A DNA stretch of 48,432 bases from Syntrophaceae bacterium (GTDB taxonomy: Bacteria > Desulfobacterota > Syntrophia > Syntrophales > Smithellaceae). Positions 8,334 to 18,180 of this stretch are shown in pieces. The notes under the pieces are model-generated. The model did no database searches. It had not been told where the DNA came from and saw nothing but the letters and a program-made list of their open reading frames with translations. The stretch spans positions 1-48,432 of the forward strand of contig JAGPFA010000019.1 in NCBI GenBank assembly GCA_018056765.1, given 5' to 3'. Numbering within the stretch: the first letter of the stretch is position 1; the number at the start of each line of letters is the position of its first letter. A program made the position numbers and the translations under genes.

Positions 8334-9575
8334 ATGAAAAGGCGTATCGTTGTCACAGGTCTCGGCGCTTTGACTCCTCTAGGCAATTCGCTGAAGGAAT
8401 CATGGGACGGTGCGGTTGCCGGAAAATCTGGTATCGGTCTCATCACGCGTTTCGACGCAAGTCCTTACACTTCCAGAATCGCCGGCGAGCTGAAAGGTTT
8501 TGATCCCACCCAGTATGTAGAGAAAAAAGAAATCAGGCGTTATGACAATTTTGCGATTTATGCTCTGGCCACAGGGCAGATGCTCATGCAGGATGCGGCC
8601 CTGACTATCACGCCGGAGATTGCTGAGCGTGTCGGCGTGCTTATCGGAACCGGGATGGGGGGGATCAAGACTCTTGAAGATGAGGTCAATGTCCTTCATC
8701 AGAGCGGACCGCGCAAGGTGTCGCCTTTTGCCGTTCCGGCCATTATTCCCAATCTTGGCGGAGGCCATGTCTCCATACGCTTCGGAGCCAAAGGACCCAT
8801 CGACTGCTCGGTTACCGCCTGTGCCTCCGGCACCACCGCTATCGGCAATGCCTATAGAACGATTCTTTACGGAGACGCGGATGCGATGATTACCGGAGGA
8901 GTAGAAGCCCCGGTCACGCCGCTGGGTATCGCCGGCTTTTGCGCCATGCGCGCTTTGTCGACCCGCAACGATGAGCCCGAGAAGGCCAGCCGTCCTTTCG
9001 ACCGGGGCCGCAACGGTTTCGTGCTGGCTGAGGGATGCGGTCTTCTGATGCTCGAAGAGCTGTCTTTCGCCCAGGCACGCGGTGCGAAAATTTACGCGGA
9101 AATCATCGGCTACGGTTGCACGTCGGACGCCTTTCATATGGCCCAGCCGCCGGCCGGGCACGAAGGGGCCGGCCGCAGCATGCAGGCCGCCATTCGTGAC
9201 GCGGATCTGGAAGTCACGGACATAGATTATATCAACGCCCACGGCACCTCCACACCGCTCAATGACCTCTACGAAGCGCAGGCCATCAGAAATCTCTTCG
9301 GTGAACATGCAGATAAGCTGATTGTCAGCTCAACCAAGTCGATGACCGGCCACATGCTCGGTGCCACCGGCGCGGTCGAGGCGATTTTTTCCATCAAGGC
9401 GCTCCATGAGGGTATTATCCCACCGACTGTCAACCTCGACGATCCGGACGATGGCTGCGACCTCGATTTTGTACCGAATACCGCCCGCCATCAAACGATC
9501 AATACCGTGATGTCCAACAGCTTCGGTTTCGGCGGCGTAAACGCGGTGGTTATCTTTAAAAAATATCAGCCCTGA
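8334..9575 (+). CDS. fabF: 3-oxoacyl-ACP synthase II (KAS II)
   Basis: Condensing enzyme that extends acyl-ACP with malonyl-ACP. The thiolase-fold catalytic triad is complete: Cys163 (TACASG), His303 (NAHGTSTP) and His340 ([14 protein letters not shown]), with C-terminal [10 protein letters not shown]. 413 residues from ATG 8334, preceded by AAGAGG; an in-frame TTG two codons earlier is less likely. It lies directly after acpP and before glyA. Confidence 0.96.
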   Translation: MKRRIVVTGLGALTPLGNSLKESWDGAVAGKSGIGLITRFDASPYTSRIAGELKGFDPTQYVEKKEIRRYDNFAIYALATGQMLMQDAALTITPEIAERVGVLIGTGMGGIKTLEDEVNVLHQSGPRKVSPFAVPAIIPNLGGGHVSIRFGAKGPIDCSVTACASGTTAIGNAYRTILYGDADAMITGGVEAPVTPLGIAGFCAMRALSTRNDEPEKASRPFDRGRNGFVLAEGCGLLMLEELSFAQARGAKIYAEIIGYGCTSDAFHMAQPPAGHEGAGRSMQAAIRDADLEVTDIDYINAHGTSTPLNDLYEAQAIRNLFGEHADKLIVSSTKSMTGHMLGATGAVEAIFSIKALHEGIIPPTVNLDDPDDGCDLDFVPNTARHQTINTVMSNSFGFGGVNAVVIFKKYQP

Positions 9576-9600
9576 TTATATCTGGAGGATCTTTATTCAC

Positions 9601-10848
9601 ATGTCATTTTTAGAACAAGTCGACCCGGAAGTAGCCAAAGCCATTGACCTGGAAACAAGACGTCAGGCGGGCAAGCTGGAACTGATTGCCTCGGAGAATT
9701 TTGTCAGCGAGGCGGTTTTGGAAGCTCAGGGTTCGGTGATGACCAATAAATATGCGGAAGGCTACCCCGGCCGCCGCTACTACGGCGGTTGCGAGTATGT
9801 GGATGTTCCGGAGAGTCTGGCCATTGAACGATGTAAGAAACTTTTCAGCTGTGAAGAGGTAAATGTTCAGCCGCATTCCGGCACGCAGGCCAACATGGCG
9901 GTTTATTTCGCGGCCTGCTCGCCCGGCGATACGGTGCTGGGGATGAATCTGTCGCACGGCGGACATCTGTCACATGGTTCGCCCGCTAATTTTTCCGGCA
10001 AATATTACAAAATTGTTCCCTATGGTGTTAACCGCGACACGGAGACCATCGATTATGACCAGATGGCGAAAATCGCCCGGGAGTGCAAGCCCAAAATGAT
10101 CGTGGTCGGCGCGAGCGCCTATCCTCGTACCATCGACTTTAACAGGTTCAGAGCTGTCGCCGACGAGGTCGGAGCGGTGATCATGGCCGACATCGCCCAT
10201 ATCGCCGGCCTTGTGGCGACCGGTCTGCACCCCTCGCCGGTCCCCGTGAGTGAATATGTCACCACGACGACGCACAAAACATTGCGCGGGCCGCGGGGCG
10301 GGCTGATCATGTGCAAGGAACCCTATGCCAAAATTCTCAACAGCCGTGTTTTTCCGGGCATGCAGGGCGGCCCGTTGATGCATGTCATCGCCGCCAAGGC
10401 AGTTGCGCTCAAAGAGGCGCTGAGTCCGGAATTTGCCGGCTATCAGAGGCAGATTGTGAAAAACGCCCAGGCCATGGCGCAGCAGCTCAAAGATGAAGGG
10501 TTTCGCCTTGTGTCGGGTGGCACAGACAATCACCTGATGCTCGTGGATCTGACGGCCAAAGGGGTGACGGGAAGAGATGCGCAGGAGGCGCTCGACCGCG
10601 CCTCGATCACCGTCAATAAAAACGGAATTCCCTTCGACACGCAGGGGCCGATGGTCACCAGCGGCATCCGCATCGGTACGCCGGCCCTGACCACACGCGG
10701 CATGAAGGAAGCTGAAATGCGCCTCATCGCCTCGCTGATTGCCGATGTGATCAACAACATAAATGATGAGCAAAAAATTCAAGCCGTGGCGGGAAAGGTA
10801 AAGGAACTTTGCGCCCGCTTCCCCCTCTACGCGGACAGAATAAAATGA
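9601..10848 (+). CDS. glyA: Serine hydroxymethyltransferase
   Basis: PLP enzyme converting serine and tetrahydrofolate to glycine and methylene-THF. 415 residues with [18 protein letters not shown], the [13 protein letters not shown] region and the PLP lysine Lys225 in [18 protein letters not shown] precedes the ATG 25 bases after fabF, so it is probably co-transcribed. Long antisense frames across it are shadows. Confidence 0.97.
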   Translation: MSFLEQVDPEVAKAIDLETRRQAGKLELIASENFVSEAVLEAQGSVMTNKYAEGYPGRRYYGGCEYVDVPESLAIERCKKLFSCEEVNVQPHSGTQANMAVYFAACSPGDTVLGMNLSHGGHLSHGSPANFSGKYYKIVPYGVNRDTETIDYDQMAKIARECKPKMIVVGASAYPRTIDFNRFRAVADEVGAVIMADIAHIAGLVATGLHPSPVPVSEYVTTTTHKTLRGPRGGLIMCKEPYAKILNSRVFPGMQGGPLMHVIAAKAVALKEALSPEFAGYQRQIVKNAQAMAQQLKDEGFRLVSGGTDNHLMLVDLTAKGVTGRDAQEALDRASITVNKNGIPFDTQGPMVTSGIRIGTPALTTRGMKEAEMRLIASLIADVINNINDEQKIQAVAGKVKELCARFPLYADRIK

Positions 10849-10900
10849 TAGGTCTCCGGAGCGGCGCATGCCGGGCGGCTTATCAGAAAGCGTGTAATTT

Positions 10901-11395
10901 ATGACGCAACACAAGCACGCGCCGCCTGGTCATTTGCCGGCACGAACCGACCCGCGCCCTGACTGGGATACATATTTTCTGGATATTGTCGATCTGGTAT
11001 CACGGCGCAGCACCTGCTTGCGGAGGGCTGTGGGGGCGGCCCTGGTGCGCGACAAAAGGATTCTCGCTACCGGGTATAACGGCGCCCCTTCCAAATTGCA
11101 GCACTGCCTCGATATTGGCTGCCTGCGCGATGAGCGGCAGGTGCCCTCCGGCCAGCGTCATGAGCTGTGCCGCGGTCTGCACGCGGAGCAAAACGCGATT
11201 ATTCAGGCGGCGCTGCATGGTGTCAGCGTGAAGGATGCCACTTTGTATTGCACCAACCACCCGTGTATTATCTGTACTAAAATGATCATCAATGCCGGTG
11301 TGTCGCGCATCGTCATCCGCGACGGTTACAGCGACGAGCTGGCCGTGCAGATGCTTCAGGAGGCAGGCATTGGCGTTATACGGCTGGAAAAATGA
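10901..11395 (+). CDS. dCMP deaminase family protein
   Basis: 164-residue zinc deaminase of the ComEB/dCMP deaminase type, which supplies dUMP for thymidylate synthesis. Motifs are [25 protein letters not shown] (zinc His and catalytic Glu) and PCIICTKM (two zinc Cys). It lies between glyA and nrdR in a nucleotide/one-carbon context. The ribosome site before the ATG is weak. Confidence 0.9.
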   Translation: MTQHKHAPPGHLPARTDPRPDWDTYFLDIVDLVSRRSTCLRRAVGAALVRDKRILATGYNGAPSKLQHCLDIGCLRDERQVPSGQRHELCRGLHAEQNAIIQAALHGVSVKDATLYCTNHPCIICTKMIINAGVSRIVIRDGYSDELAVQMLQEAGIGVIRLEK

Positions 11396-11419
11396 TCAAG
11401 GATCGGAAACGGTGAAGAC

Positions 11420-11881
11420 ATGAAGTGTCCTTTTTGTGGCAGCGCGGAAAACAAGGTGATTGATTCCCGCATCAGTAAAGACGGTAAGGCCATCAGGCGG
11501 CGCCGGGAGTGTCTCGGCTGTCAGAAGCGCTTTACGACTTATGAGTATGTGGAGGATATTCTGCCGATGGTCGTCAAAAAAGACGGCCGGCGCGAACCAT
11601 TTGACCGCACCAAAATCCGCAACGGCGTGAGGACAGCCTGCGAGAAGCGCCCCATCAGCATGGAAGCCATCGAAAAACTGGTTGACGACGTGGAGGCAGC
11701 CTGTCAGGAGATGCAAAGTGAGGAAATCCTCTCGTCGGTCATCGGCGAAAAGGTGATGAATGAACTAAAGGGGCTGGACGGGGTGGCTTATGTCCGCTTT
11801 GCCTCGGTTTACCGCCAGTTTCGCGACGTGGCGGATTTTATGTCCGAACTCAACGCTCTTGTAAACAAAGGCGGGGAATAA
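11420..11881 (+). CDS. nrdR: Transcriptional repressor NrdR
   Basis: 153-residue repressor of ribonucleotide reductase genes. It has a zinc ribbon (Cys3, Cys6, Cys31, Cys34), the conserved DSR and RRRREC motifs, and an ATP-cone at about 49-139 that senses ATP/dATP. Its stop codon shares one base with the ribE start (TAATG), so the two are translationally coupled. Confidence 0.96.
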   Translation: MKCPFCGSAENKVIDSRISKDGKAIRRRRECLGCQKRFTTYEYVEDILPMVVKKDGRREPFDRTKIRNGVRTACEKRPISMEAIEKLVDDVEAACQEMQSEEILSSVIGEKVMNELKGLDGVAYVRFASVYRQFRDVADFMSELNALVNKGGE

Positions 11882-12516
11882 TGTTTACCGGTATCATCGA
11901 GGATCTGGGGAAGGTGATGCGTCTCACCATGAAGGGGGCGGATGCGCTTCTGGAGGTGGAAACGGCCATTGATCTGAGCGAAGTGTCTATCGGCGACAGC
12001 ATCGCGGTAAACGGTGCTTGTCTGACGGTGACGGCCAAAACCGCCAAAACATTCACCGCCGATGTGTCCGCCGAGTCGCTGGCGCGTACGACGCTGGGCA
12101 ATCTGCAACCGGGCGGGCGGGTCAATCTGGAAAAATCGTTGCGTGTGGGAGGTTTTCTGGGAGGGCATTTTGTCTTGGGGCATGTGGACGCCAAGGGGCG
12201 CATTTTGAGCAAAACGCAAAAATCAGGTTCGATGATTTTTACCATCGCCGTTGATGAGCCGGTGGCCCGTTATATTGTCGAGAAAGGGTCGGTAGCCGTC
12301 GACGGTATCAGCCTGACGGTCAACAGGGTTGAAAAAGGCCGGTTTTATGTTAATATTATTCCCCACACGGCTGCCAACACGACATTGGTCGGGAAAAAAG
12401 AAGCTGACCTGGTGAACATCGAAACGGACATTCTGGGCAAATATGTGGAAAAACTGTTGCAAAGGCCGGGGGGAGTCGATAAGAATTTTCTCGCCGAGCA
12501 TGGTTTTATTAAATAA
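11881..12516 (+). CDS. ribE: Riboflavin synthase, alpha subunit
   Basis: 211 residues with the diagnostic [10 protein letters not shown] start and two lumazine-binding repeats (GACLTVT in the first, DGISLTVN in the second). It converts two 6,7-dimethyl-8-ribityllumazine molecules to riboflavin. It overlaps nrdR by one base and is followed by ribBA. No FMN riboswitch is seen upstream, and ribD, often found at this spot, is absent. Confidence 0.96.
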   Translation: MFTGIIEDLGKVMRLTMKGADALLEVETAIDLSEVSIGDSIAVNGACLTVTAKTAKTFTADVSAESLARTTLGNLQPGGRVNLEKSLRVGGFLGGHFVLGHVDAKGRILSKTQKSGSMIFTIAVDEPVARYIVEKGSVAVDGISLTVNRVEKGRFYVNIIPHTAANTTLVGKKEADLVNIETDILGKYVEKLLQRPGGVDKNFLAEHGFIK

Positions 12517-12528
12517 GAAGGAAGTTAC

Positions 12529-13731
12529 ATGACAGTCAGTAAAATTTCAGAAGCGATCGAGGACATCCGCAACGGGAAAATGGTAATTCTTGTGGATGAT
12601 GAAGACAGAGAAAATGAAGGCGATCTGTGCATGGCGGCGCAGTTTGTCACACCGGAAGCGATTAATTTTATGGCGAGACTGGGCCGCGGGCTGATCTGCC
12701 TGACGATCAATGAGGAAATTGCCGCGCGGTTGAAGCTCTTTCCCATGGTGAAGGATAACCAGTCGCGTTTCGGCACCGCATTCACCGTTTCCATTGAGGC
12801 GCGCCACGGCGTGACGACCGGTATTTCGGCGGCGGACCGCGCCACGACGATTCTGGTGGCGGTGAACCCGGCGGGTAAGGCAGACGACATTGTCAGTCCG
12901 GGCCATGTCTTTCCGATTATCGCCCGCAAAGGCGGGGTTCTGGTGCGCACCGGCCAGACGGAAGGTTCAGTGGATTTGTGCCGGTTGGCGGGACTCACCC
13001 CCGCGGGCGTGATCTGTGAGATTATGAAGGATGACGGCACGATGGCCAGAATGCCGGATCTGGAAATATTTGCGCGGGAACATGGCCTGAAAATCTGTAC
13101 CATCGCCGAGCTGATCGATTACCGGATGCAAAATGAGTCGCTGATCCGGCGTGTGGCCGAGGCGAAGCTGCCTACTCTCTACGGCGGTGATTTCAAAATC
13201 ATTGTGTATGAGAACGACGTGGATGAAATGCAGCATATCGCGCTGGTGAAAGGTGAGATCGCCAAAGACGACCGTGTGCTGGTGCGCGTGCATTCAGAGT
13301 GCTGCACGGGCGATATTTTCGCCTCCGCCCGTTGTGACTGCGGTGACCAGCTGCACCGCGCGATGGAGATGATCGAGGAGGAAGGCAAGGGCGTGATCGT
13401 CTATATGCGGCAGGAGGGGCGCGGCATCGGCCTGGTCAATAAAATAAAGGCCTACGCCCTGCAGGATGAAGGGCACGATACGGTCGAGGCCAACATTGCG
13501 CTGGGCTTCAAGCCTGATTTGCGCGACTACGGCATCGGGGCGCAGATTCTGGCGGATCTGGGCGTGCACAAGATGCGGCTTCTGACCAATAACCCCAAAA
13601 AGATTGTCGGTCTGGAAGGTTACGGCATCGAAGTGACCGAGCGGGTGTCGATTGAAATTCCCCCCAACGAAAATAACATCCATTACATGACGACTAAAAA
13701 GCGGAAGATGGGCCATATATTGGATCTTTAA
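12529..13731 (+). CDS. ribBA: Bifunctional DHBP synthase / GTP cyclohydrolase II
   Basis: 400 residues. The N-terminal half (about 1-205) is 3,4-dihydroxy-2-butanone-4-phosphate synthase, with [11 protein letters not shown] and [14 protein letters not shown]. The C-terminal half is GTP cyclohydrolase II, with zinc cysteines in [18 protein letters not shown] and the catalytic region [10 protein letters not shown]. Together they make both precursors of the riboflavin pathway. Both active sites look intact. AAGGAAG precedes the ATG, 12 bases after ribE. Confidence 0.97.
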   Translation: MTVSKISEAIEDIRNGKMVILVDDEDRENEGDLCMAAQFVTPEAINFMARLGRGLICLTINEEIAARLKLFPMVKDNQSRFGTAFTVSIEARHGVTTGISAADRATTILVAVNPAGKADDIVSPGHVFPIIARKGGVLVRTGQTEGSVDLCRLAGLTPAGVICEIMKDDGTMARMPDLEIFAREHGLKICTIAELIDYRMQNESLIRRVAEAKLPTLYGGDFKIIVYENDVDEMQHIALVKGEIAKDDRVLVRVHSECCTGDIFASARCDCGDQLHRAMEMIEEEGKGVIVYMRQEGRGIGLVNKIKAYALQDEGHDTVEANIALGFKPDLRDYGIGAQILADLGVHKMRLLTNNPKKIVGLEGYGIEVTERVSIEIPPNENNIHYMTTKKRKMGHILDL

Positions 13732-13787
13732 AACGTGCAGGGGCCTTGCCGCCCCGAAGGAAAACAGACAAGGATGGTGCTCAAATC

Positions 13788-14258
13788 ATGCCGAAAGTTA
13801 TCGAAGGAAAAATTGTTGCCAGGGGAATGAAGTTTGCGATTGCCGCCAGCCGCTTCAACGATTTCATCAGTGGACGGTTGATTGAAGGAGCCGTGGACAC
13901 GCTTTGCCGGGCCGGGGCGGATGAAAAGGACATTGTGATCTTCAAGGTACCGGGCGCTTTCGAGCTGCCGCTGGCGGCCAAAAAGCTGGTGCAGACTTCC
14001 CGCTACGATGCGGTAATCTGTCTGGGCGCGGTGATCCGCGGCGCCACGCCGCACTTTGAATATGTCAGCGCCGAAGTGTCCAAGGGTATCGCCAGTGTGG
14101 GACTGGAGGCGGGTATCCCGGTGGTCTTTGGTGTGCTGACGACCGACACGATCGAGCAGGCCATTGAACGTGCCGGCACCAAGTCCGGTAACAAGGGAGC
14201 GGATGCGGCGATGGCGGCCATTGAGATGGTCGATCTGTTCAAAAAAATGAACGTTTAA
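13788..14258 (+). CDS. ribH: 6,7-dimethyl-8-ribityllumazine synthase
   Basis: 156-residue penultimate enzyme of riboflavin synthesis, expected to form an icosahedral or pentameric shell. Motifs are [35 protein letters not shown] (catalytic His) and FGVLTTDT. The ATG at 13788 is preferred over an in-frame codon 14 residues earlier because the family begins near PKVIEGK; AAGGA lies upstream. A small stem-loop (13740-13755) stands in the ribBA-ribH gap. Confidence 0.96.
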   Translation: MPKVIEGKIVARGMKFAIAASRFNDFISGRLIEGAVDTLCRAGADEKDIVIFKVPGAFELPLAAKKLVQTSRYDAVICLGAVIRGATPHFEYVSAEVSKGIASVGLEAGIPVVFGVLTTDTIEQAIERAGTKSGNKGADAAMAAIEMVDLFKKMNV

Positions 14259-14311
14259 CGAAACAAACACGGCACAGCTATACCTGTCGCCGTGTGGAGC
14301 AGGGGCACCGG

Positions 14312-14767
14312 ATGCACGGCAGGAGAAGGGCGCGCGAAGTCGCCCTGCAGGTTCTTTACAGTTTGAACTTTGTGGCTCTCGATGTGGAAAAAGCCCTTGA
14401 GCTTTTCTGGGGAAATTTTGTGGCGCCCCGATCGGCCAGGGAATTTGCGGCCACTCTGGTTGAGGGTACCTGGCATCACCGTGCCGAATTAGATGAGCTG
14501 ATCGCCGGCTGCTCGGACAACTGGTCGCTTTCGAGAATGTCGAAGGTCGATATCAGTATTTTACGGATGGCTTCTTTTGAATTTCTGTACTTGAGCGATA
14601 TTCCCCCCAAAGTGACCATCAATGAGGCGGTGGATCTGGGTAAAGCCTTCGGATCGGAAAATTCCGGTGCTTTCATCAACGGTATTCTCGATGCCATCAA
14701 TATAAAAATAAGCGGTAAAAATGAAACTGCGCCTGACCACTCACCCGCCGGACCGGGAAGAACATAA
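14312..14767 (+). CDS. nusB: Transcription antitermination factor NusB
   Basis: NusB pairs with S10 (NusE) to bind boxA RNA and prevent premature termination, mainly in rRNA operons. The helical family is clear from RRRAREVALQVLYSLNF, SKVDISILRMASFE and KVTINEAVDLGKAFGSENSGAFINGILD. ATG 14312 has CAGGGG upstream; a GTG at 14294 is possible. Its 3' end overlaps the next gene by 47 bases. Confidence 0.94.
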   Translation: MHGRRRAREVALQVLYSLNFVALDVEKALELFWGNFVAPRSAREFAATLVEGTWHHRAELDELIAGCSDNWSLSRMSKVDISILRMASFEFLYLSDIPPKVTINEAVDLGKAFGSENSGAFINGILDAINIKISGKNETAPDHSPAGPGRT

Positions 14768-15299
14768 CTGCCTGGTACTCGGTTTTTTCAGCGATGAGCG
14801 CCCTCCGCGCGGTCCCTGCGGACTTGTCGATTGGCGGCTCAATGGTATGATTTCCAGAGAAATCAGCTGCGCACACATCGGAGGCGATTTTCAGGAAAAG
14901 GTGGCGATCCCCAAACCGGCGCGCCTGAACACGCAGTTGATCATTTTGTTCGGCTGCGGATCTGTGGCGAGCCTGTCCTATAATGTGATTTACGATGCGG
15001 CCTATGAAATGGCCAATACGGTCGACGCGCTGAAATTCAGCGATTTTTCCTTTGATCTGCCGGGCGAGGGGCGCACAATACTTGCCACGTCGGGAATGTT
15101 TGAAGCCATGGTGGCCGGCTTTTTTGATTTTTTCTCCGGCGACGTCAGTAAGCTCGGGGCGATGAATATCTGCCTTGTAACCGCAAAGGAGCGCCTGCCG
15201 GAAATTGCGGACGGTATTTCACAATTCAATAAAAATATCCGTCATCACGGTGCGGTGGATTTCAGCCCGATGGAATCAAATTTCGCCCATCTTTCCTAG
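14721..15299 (+). CDS. Stand-alone leucyl aminopeptidase N-domain-like protein
   Basis: 192 residues resembling only the N-terminal, macro-like domain of M17 leucyl aminopeptidases (HNCLVLGFFSDERPP near the start). The metal-binding catalytic domain is missing and no further frame continues it. It overlaps nusB by 47 bases in another frame, and the conserved N-terminal motif argues against a later start. Macro-like folds bind nucleotides or act in DNA/RNA contexts, but a function cannot be assigned. It ends the long plus-strand housekeeping run. Confidence 0.7.
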   Translation: MKLRLTTHPPDREEHNCLVLGFFSDERPPRGPCGLVDWRLNGMISREISCAHIGGDFQEKVAIPKPARLNTQLIILFGCGSVASLSYNVIYDAAYEMANTVDALKFSDFSFDLPGEGRTILATSGMFEAMVAGFFDFFSGDVSKLGAMNICLVTAKERLPEIADGISQFNKNIRHHGAVDFSPMESNFAHLS

Positions 15300-15342
15300 T
15301 AAGTCATTTTGCCTGTGAAAGCCGCGGCGGTTTTGCCACGGA

Positions 15343-16656
15343 TCAGTCCATGTGCTCCAGCGACAACCGCGCCGGTTGCCTGCCCAGAAGAACCATGCCG
15401 AAATGCTCATATTTTTCCCCGGTTTTTGCATCCAGATCATGCCAGCGTGCCAGAAATTCACGTTCACGCAGCCAGGTGCGGCGGATTGTCGCCGGGTCCT
15501 CGAACAGGAGCACATCCTTGCTAAAGCCGATGACAATGGCGTAGTGGCCGTCGTCCCAGTCGCGGCGCCAATCGTCAAGCGTCATGTAGCGGTCGGCCCA
15601 GGCCTGTAAAAGTACGATGACGGGAGTGCCTGCGCCCACAAACTGCTTCACCCGGCTCAGCGGCCACTGTGTGCCGGCCTGTACCTCAAAACCGTATTTT
15701 TGCGCAGCGCCGATCATCGCCTGCGGAGGGGTGCCGCTTTCTTCGGTGGTGCCCAGCGTCTCGATGAGTTCCTCGCGGTCCACTTCGGCTCCGTAAAAAG
15801 TCATCACGTTCAATAGCGCCTGCACGCCGCAGTCGTAATCGTAGATCTGCTTACCGATGTGCAGATCGATCATGGTGACCTTCTCAGATTCGAGCAAAGA
15901 CTGCAGTGTTGCGGCGAGCGATTCGGCGAAGGCGCGCCTCAAACGATTGATCCGGTGGACATCGGGTGTTCCGTCTGCATTTCTGAACAGTCGCTCGTTG
16001 GTTTCCTGAATGAACGCCGGTGCGCGTGCGCCGGTTCGCTTGAGGGAATTGATACAATGGGCCGCACAGATGTGCCCGTGCACATGAATATATTCAGAGG
16101 CATTGATGGAGACCACAACATCCGGCAGACGTCTTCTGAGCTCGTCGGCGTAGGTTTCCACAATCAGATCCGGGCAGTAATAAAGGGGTTTATCGTCGCC
16201 CGGCGTTTTTTGAAAATTCATCAGGTCAATTTGATTGTCCGCCACGCCGCGGGCGGTGATGGTGGAATGTCCGTCAAAGATCAGGCCGGCACCGGCAGCG
16301 ATGTTTTCTTCGATGCTGCGGTGAAAAGGTTTGAGGTATTTGTCCGACCAGGCGCTGCGCATGGAAGTTGATGGCTCGTAGGCCGGATGATAGATCTGGC
16401 GGCCGAAAACATCCTTCACCGGTACGCACTCGTCGAGATCCGCCGGGTCGCGGTTGGCGTCGAGTAAAATGCTGCAATAGGGGAAGACAAGCTGGCGGTT
16501 GCCCAGAATGTCGCGGAAGTCATAAAGCCATTGTGTGAACCAGTCGACGTTTTTCAGCAGTGTCGTAAAATCTTCCGTCAGGTCCTCAAGGGATATCTCC
16601 GGTGGGATGGAAACACCGCTGTGCGGCACCACCACTAAAACGTCAGAGCCGGTCAT
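15343..16656 (-). CDS. N-formylglutamate amidohydrolase / C39-like peptidase fusion
   Basis: 437 residues with two domains. Residues 1 to about 255 resemble N-formylglutamate amidohydrolases (VVVPHSG near the start, LLDANRDP, IFDGHST), zinc hydrolases that free glutamate from formylglutamate. Residues about 268-430 look like a papain-fold C39-like domain: Cys276 in DYDCGVQALLNV, His371 in DDGHYAIVIGF, followed by FEDPA. ATG 16656 is chosen because GGAAGGAG lies just upstream; an in-frame extension to 16689 lacks this. No secretion signal or ABC domain is present, so it is not a bacteriocin exporter. Substrate unknown; a cytoplasmic amidohydrolase-peptidase is inferred. Confidence 0.8.
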   Translation of the reverse strand: MTGSDVLVVVPHSGVSIPPEISLEDLTEDFTTLLKNVDWFTQWLYDFRDILGNRQLVFPYCSILLDANRDPADLDECVPVKDVFGRQIYHPAYEPSTSMRSAWSDKYLKPFHRSIEENIAAGAGLIFDGHSTITARGVADNQIDLMNFQKTPGDDKPLYYCPDLIVETYADELRRRLPDVVVSINASEYIHVHGHICAAHCINSLKRTGARAPAFIQETNERLFRNADGTPDVHRINRLRRAFAESLAATLQSLLESEKVTMIDLHIGKQIYDYDCGVQALLNVMTFYGAEVDREELIETLGTTEESGTPPQAMIGAAQKYGFEVQAGTQWPLSRVKQFVGAGTPVIVLLQAWADRYMTLDDWRRDWDDGHYAIVIGFSKDVLLFEDPATIRRTWLREREFLARWHDLDAKTGEKYEHFGMVLLGRQPARLSLEHMD

Positions 16657-16795
16657 GTCTATGCTCCTTCCCGCAAGAGAGACAAGCAAGTAATTGAGTT
16701 TACCGCCTCGGGCTTTTCCGGAGGGTATTTTATCTTTTTTCCCCGCCGTTGAAAACGAAAAAATAAATAAATTATTTTAACTATTTAATTAACGA

Positions 16796-16822
16796 TTGAC
16801 TGGTTTTAGTGATTTTTATAGT
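16796..16822 (+). promoter_or_regulatory. Candidate promoter of the MFS transporter gene
   Basis: TTGACT (16796-16801), a 15-base spacer and TATAGT (16817-16822), ending 33 bases before ATG 16856. The spacing is short, so this is only a candidate. Confidence 0.35.
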
Positions 16823-16855
16823 CTCGCCACAAAAAGAAAGTGTTTGTGCAGATTT

Positions 16856-18130
16856 ATGATTATTTCATCTCATCCGGGATATCATCGTTTTTCAGGATGG
16901 CTTGTTTTGGCGGGCGTTATGTTCGCCTACGGCAGTATTTGCGGCAATGTGACATACGCCTTCGGCGTTTTTCTTCCCTCCATCGGCCAAACTTATGGAT
17001 GGAGCCGTTCGATGCTTTCCGCCCCCTACACATTATTTCTGACCATCGGCGGCATCCTCTCGCCTCTGGTCGGATTCACCGTGGCGCGTTTCGGAGCGAG
17101 AAAAAACATCGTTGTGGGAAACATCGTTGCCTCACTGGGGCTGTTGGGCATGTCGCTAATCAGCGAAATCCGGCACATCCATCTCTTTTTTGGGATCATG
17201 TGCGGCGTGGGCATGGCCTTTTCCGAATATTTAAGCACGACAACCGTCATCACGAACTGGTTTGTTAAGAAAAGATCCCTGGCGCTGGGGCTTTTATTCG
17301 CCTCCGGCGGGGCCAGCGGATTGGTCATGCCGCCCCTAATCAGTTTTTTGATTGCTACGCTCGGCTGGCGTCAGAGCTGGGTCTGTCTGGCGGGATTTCA
17401 TTTGTTTTTGGGGGTGGTGCTGGCGGGATGGCTGATCCGTAATACTCCCGAAGAGATGGGGCAGACCAGCGACGGGATCGCGGTGACTGCCGCAGTAGGC
17501 ACCGATCCCGGTGTGGAAAGCCGGGCCAATGCCGCCAAAATGGACTGGTCTGTCCGTGATGCTCTGTTGTCGCCTGTGTTGTGGGTCATCGTCGCGCTGT
17601 TCTCTGTGCTGATTTTTGTATATATGATGCTGGTCACGCACCAGGTAGCATATCTTCAGGATCTGGGCTACAAACCAATGGTCTCCGCCTCCGCCCTGGG
17701 GCTGATGCTGGGCATGAGCATTCTGGGGAGGCTCATAAGCGGTTTTTTGGGAATGAGAATTGACGGAAGGTATCTGGCGATTGCTTTTCTAGCTATTATG
17801 GGAATTGGTGTTGTGTCGTTAATCAACGCGCAGGAGGCTGCCTTTGTTTACGCCTATTCCGCGCTTACCGGTGTGGGGTTTGGCGGCATGCTCGTCATCA
17901 GACCGAATCTTATCGGTGCGTACTTCGGCAGGGCTAATTTTCCCCGGATTGTCGGGTGGACGGCACCCGTAGCGACGATTGCCGGTGGCGCCGGTCCTCT
18001 TTTTGCCGGTTTTCTTTTCGACCTGACAGGCGGCTATCGCCTGCCTTTGAGCATTGCCGCGGCTCTCTTGTTCGGCGGCTGCGTGCTGTCGTTTTTCCTG
18101 AGACCTCCCGCTGTTAAAAAAGACAGTTAG
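16856..18130 (+). CDS. MFS transporter, monocarboxylate/oxalate-formate-like
   Basis: 424-residue, 12-helix inner-membrane carrier. The first helix begins near WLVLAGVMFAYGSICGNVTYAFGVFLPSI, and a loop with ARFGARKNIV after helix 2 matches the MFS signature. The overall pattern resembles the OFA/monocarboxylate porter branch, which moves small carboxylates. Substrate cannot be read from sequence. Start at ATG 16856; an in-frame TTG at 16796 is inside the putative promoter. The ribosome site is weak. It is divergent from the amidohydrolase fusion and convergent with the HDOD gene. Confidence 0.85.
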   Translation: MIISSHPGYHRFSGWLVLAGVMFAYGSICGNVTYAFGVFLPSIGQTYGWSRSMLSAPYTLFLTIGGILSPLVGFTVARFGARKNIVVGNIVASLGLLGMSLISEIRHIHLFFGIMCGVGMAFSEYLSTTTVITNWFVKKRSLALGLLFASGGASGLVMPPLISFLIATLGWRQSWVCLAGFHLFLGVVLAGWLIRNTPEEMGQTSDGIAVTAAVGTDPGVESRANAAKMDWSVRDALLSPVLWVIVALFSVLIFVYMMLVTHQVAYLQDLGYKPMVSASALGLMLGMSILGRLISGFLGMRIDGRYLAIAFLAIMGIGVVSLINAQEAAFVYAYSALTGVGFGGMLVIRPNLIGAYFGRANFPRIVGWTAPVATIAGGAGPLFAGFLFDLTGGYRLPLSIAAALLFGGCVLSFFLRPPAVKKDS

Positions 18131-18180
18131 TGTTGCAGTACAGGTGTTGCCGGATTTTGCCGCCCCGTTTAAGTGTGCCG

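Noticed and set aside
8400..9308. Long antisense open frame (302 codons) across fabF
   Set aside because: Shadow of fabF; no family resemblance and no ribosome site.
9970..10914. Long antisense open frame (314 codons) across glyA
   Set aside because: It lies wholly opposite a well-conserved gene, has no recognisable domain, and is expected from GC-rich codon bias.
11820..11881. FMN riboswitch before ribE
   Set aside because: ribE starts inside the nrdR stop codon; there is no leader for an RFN element.
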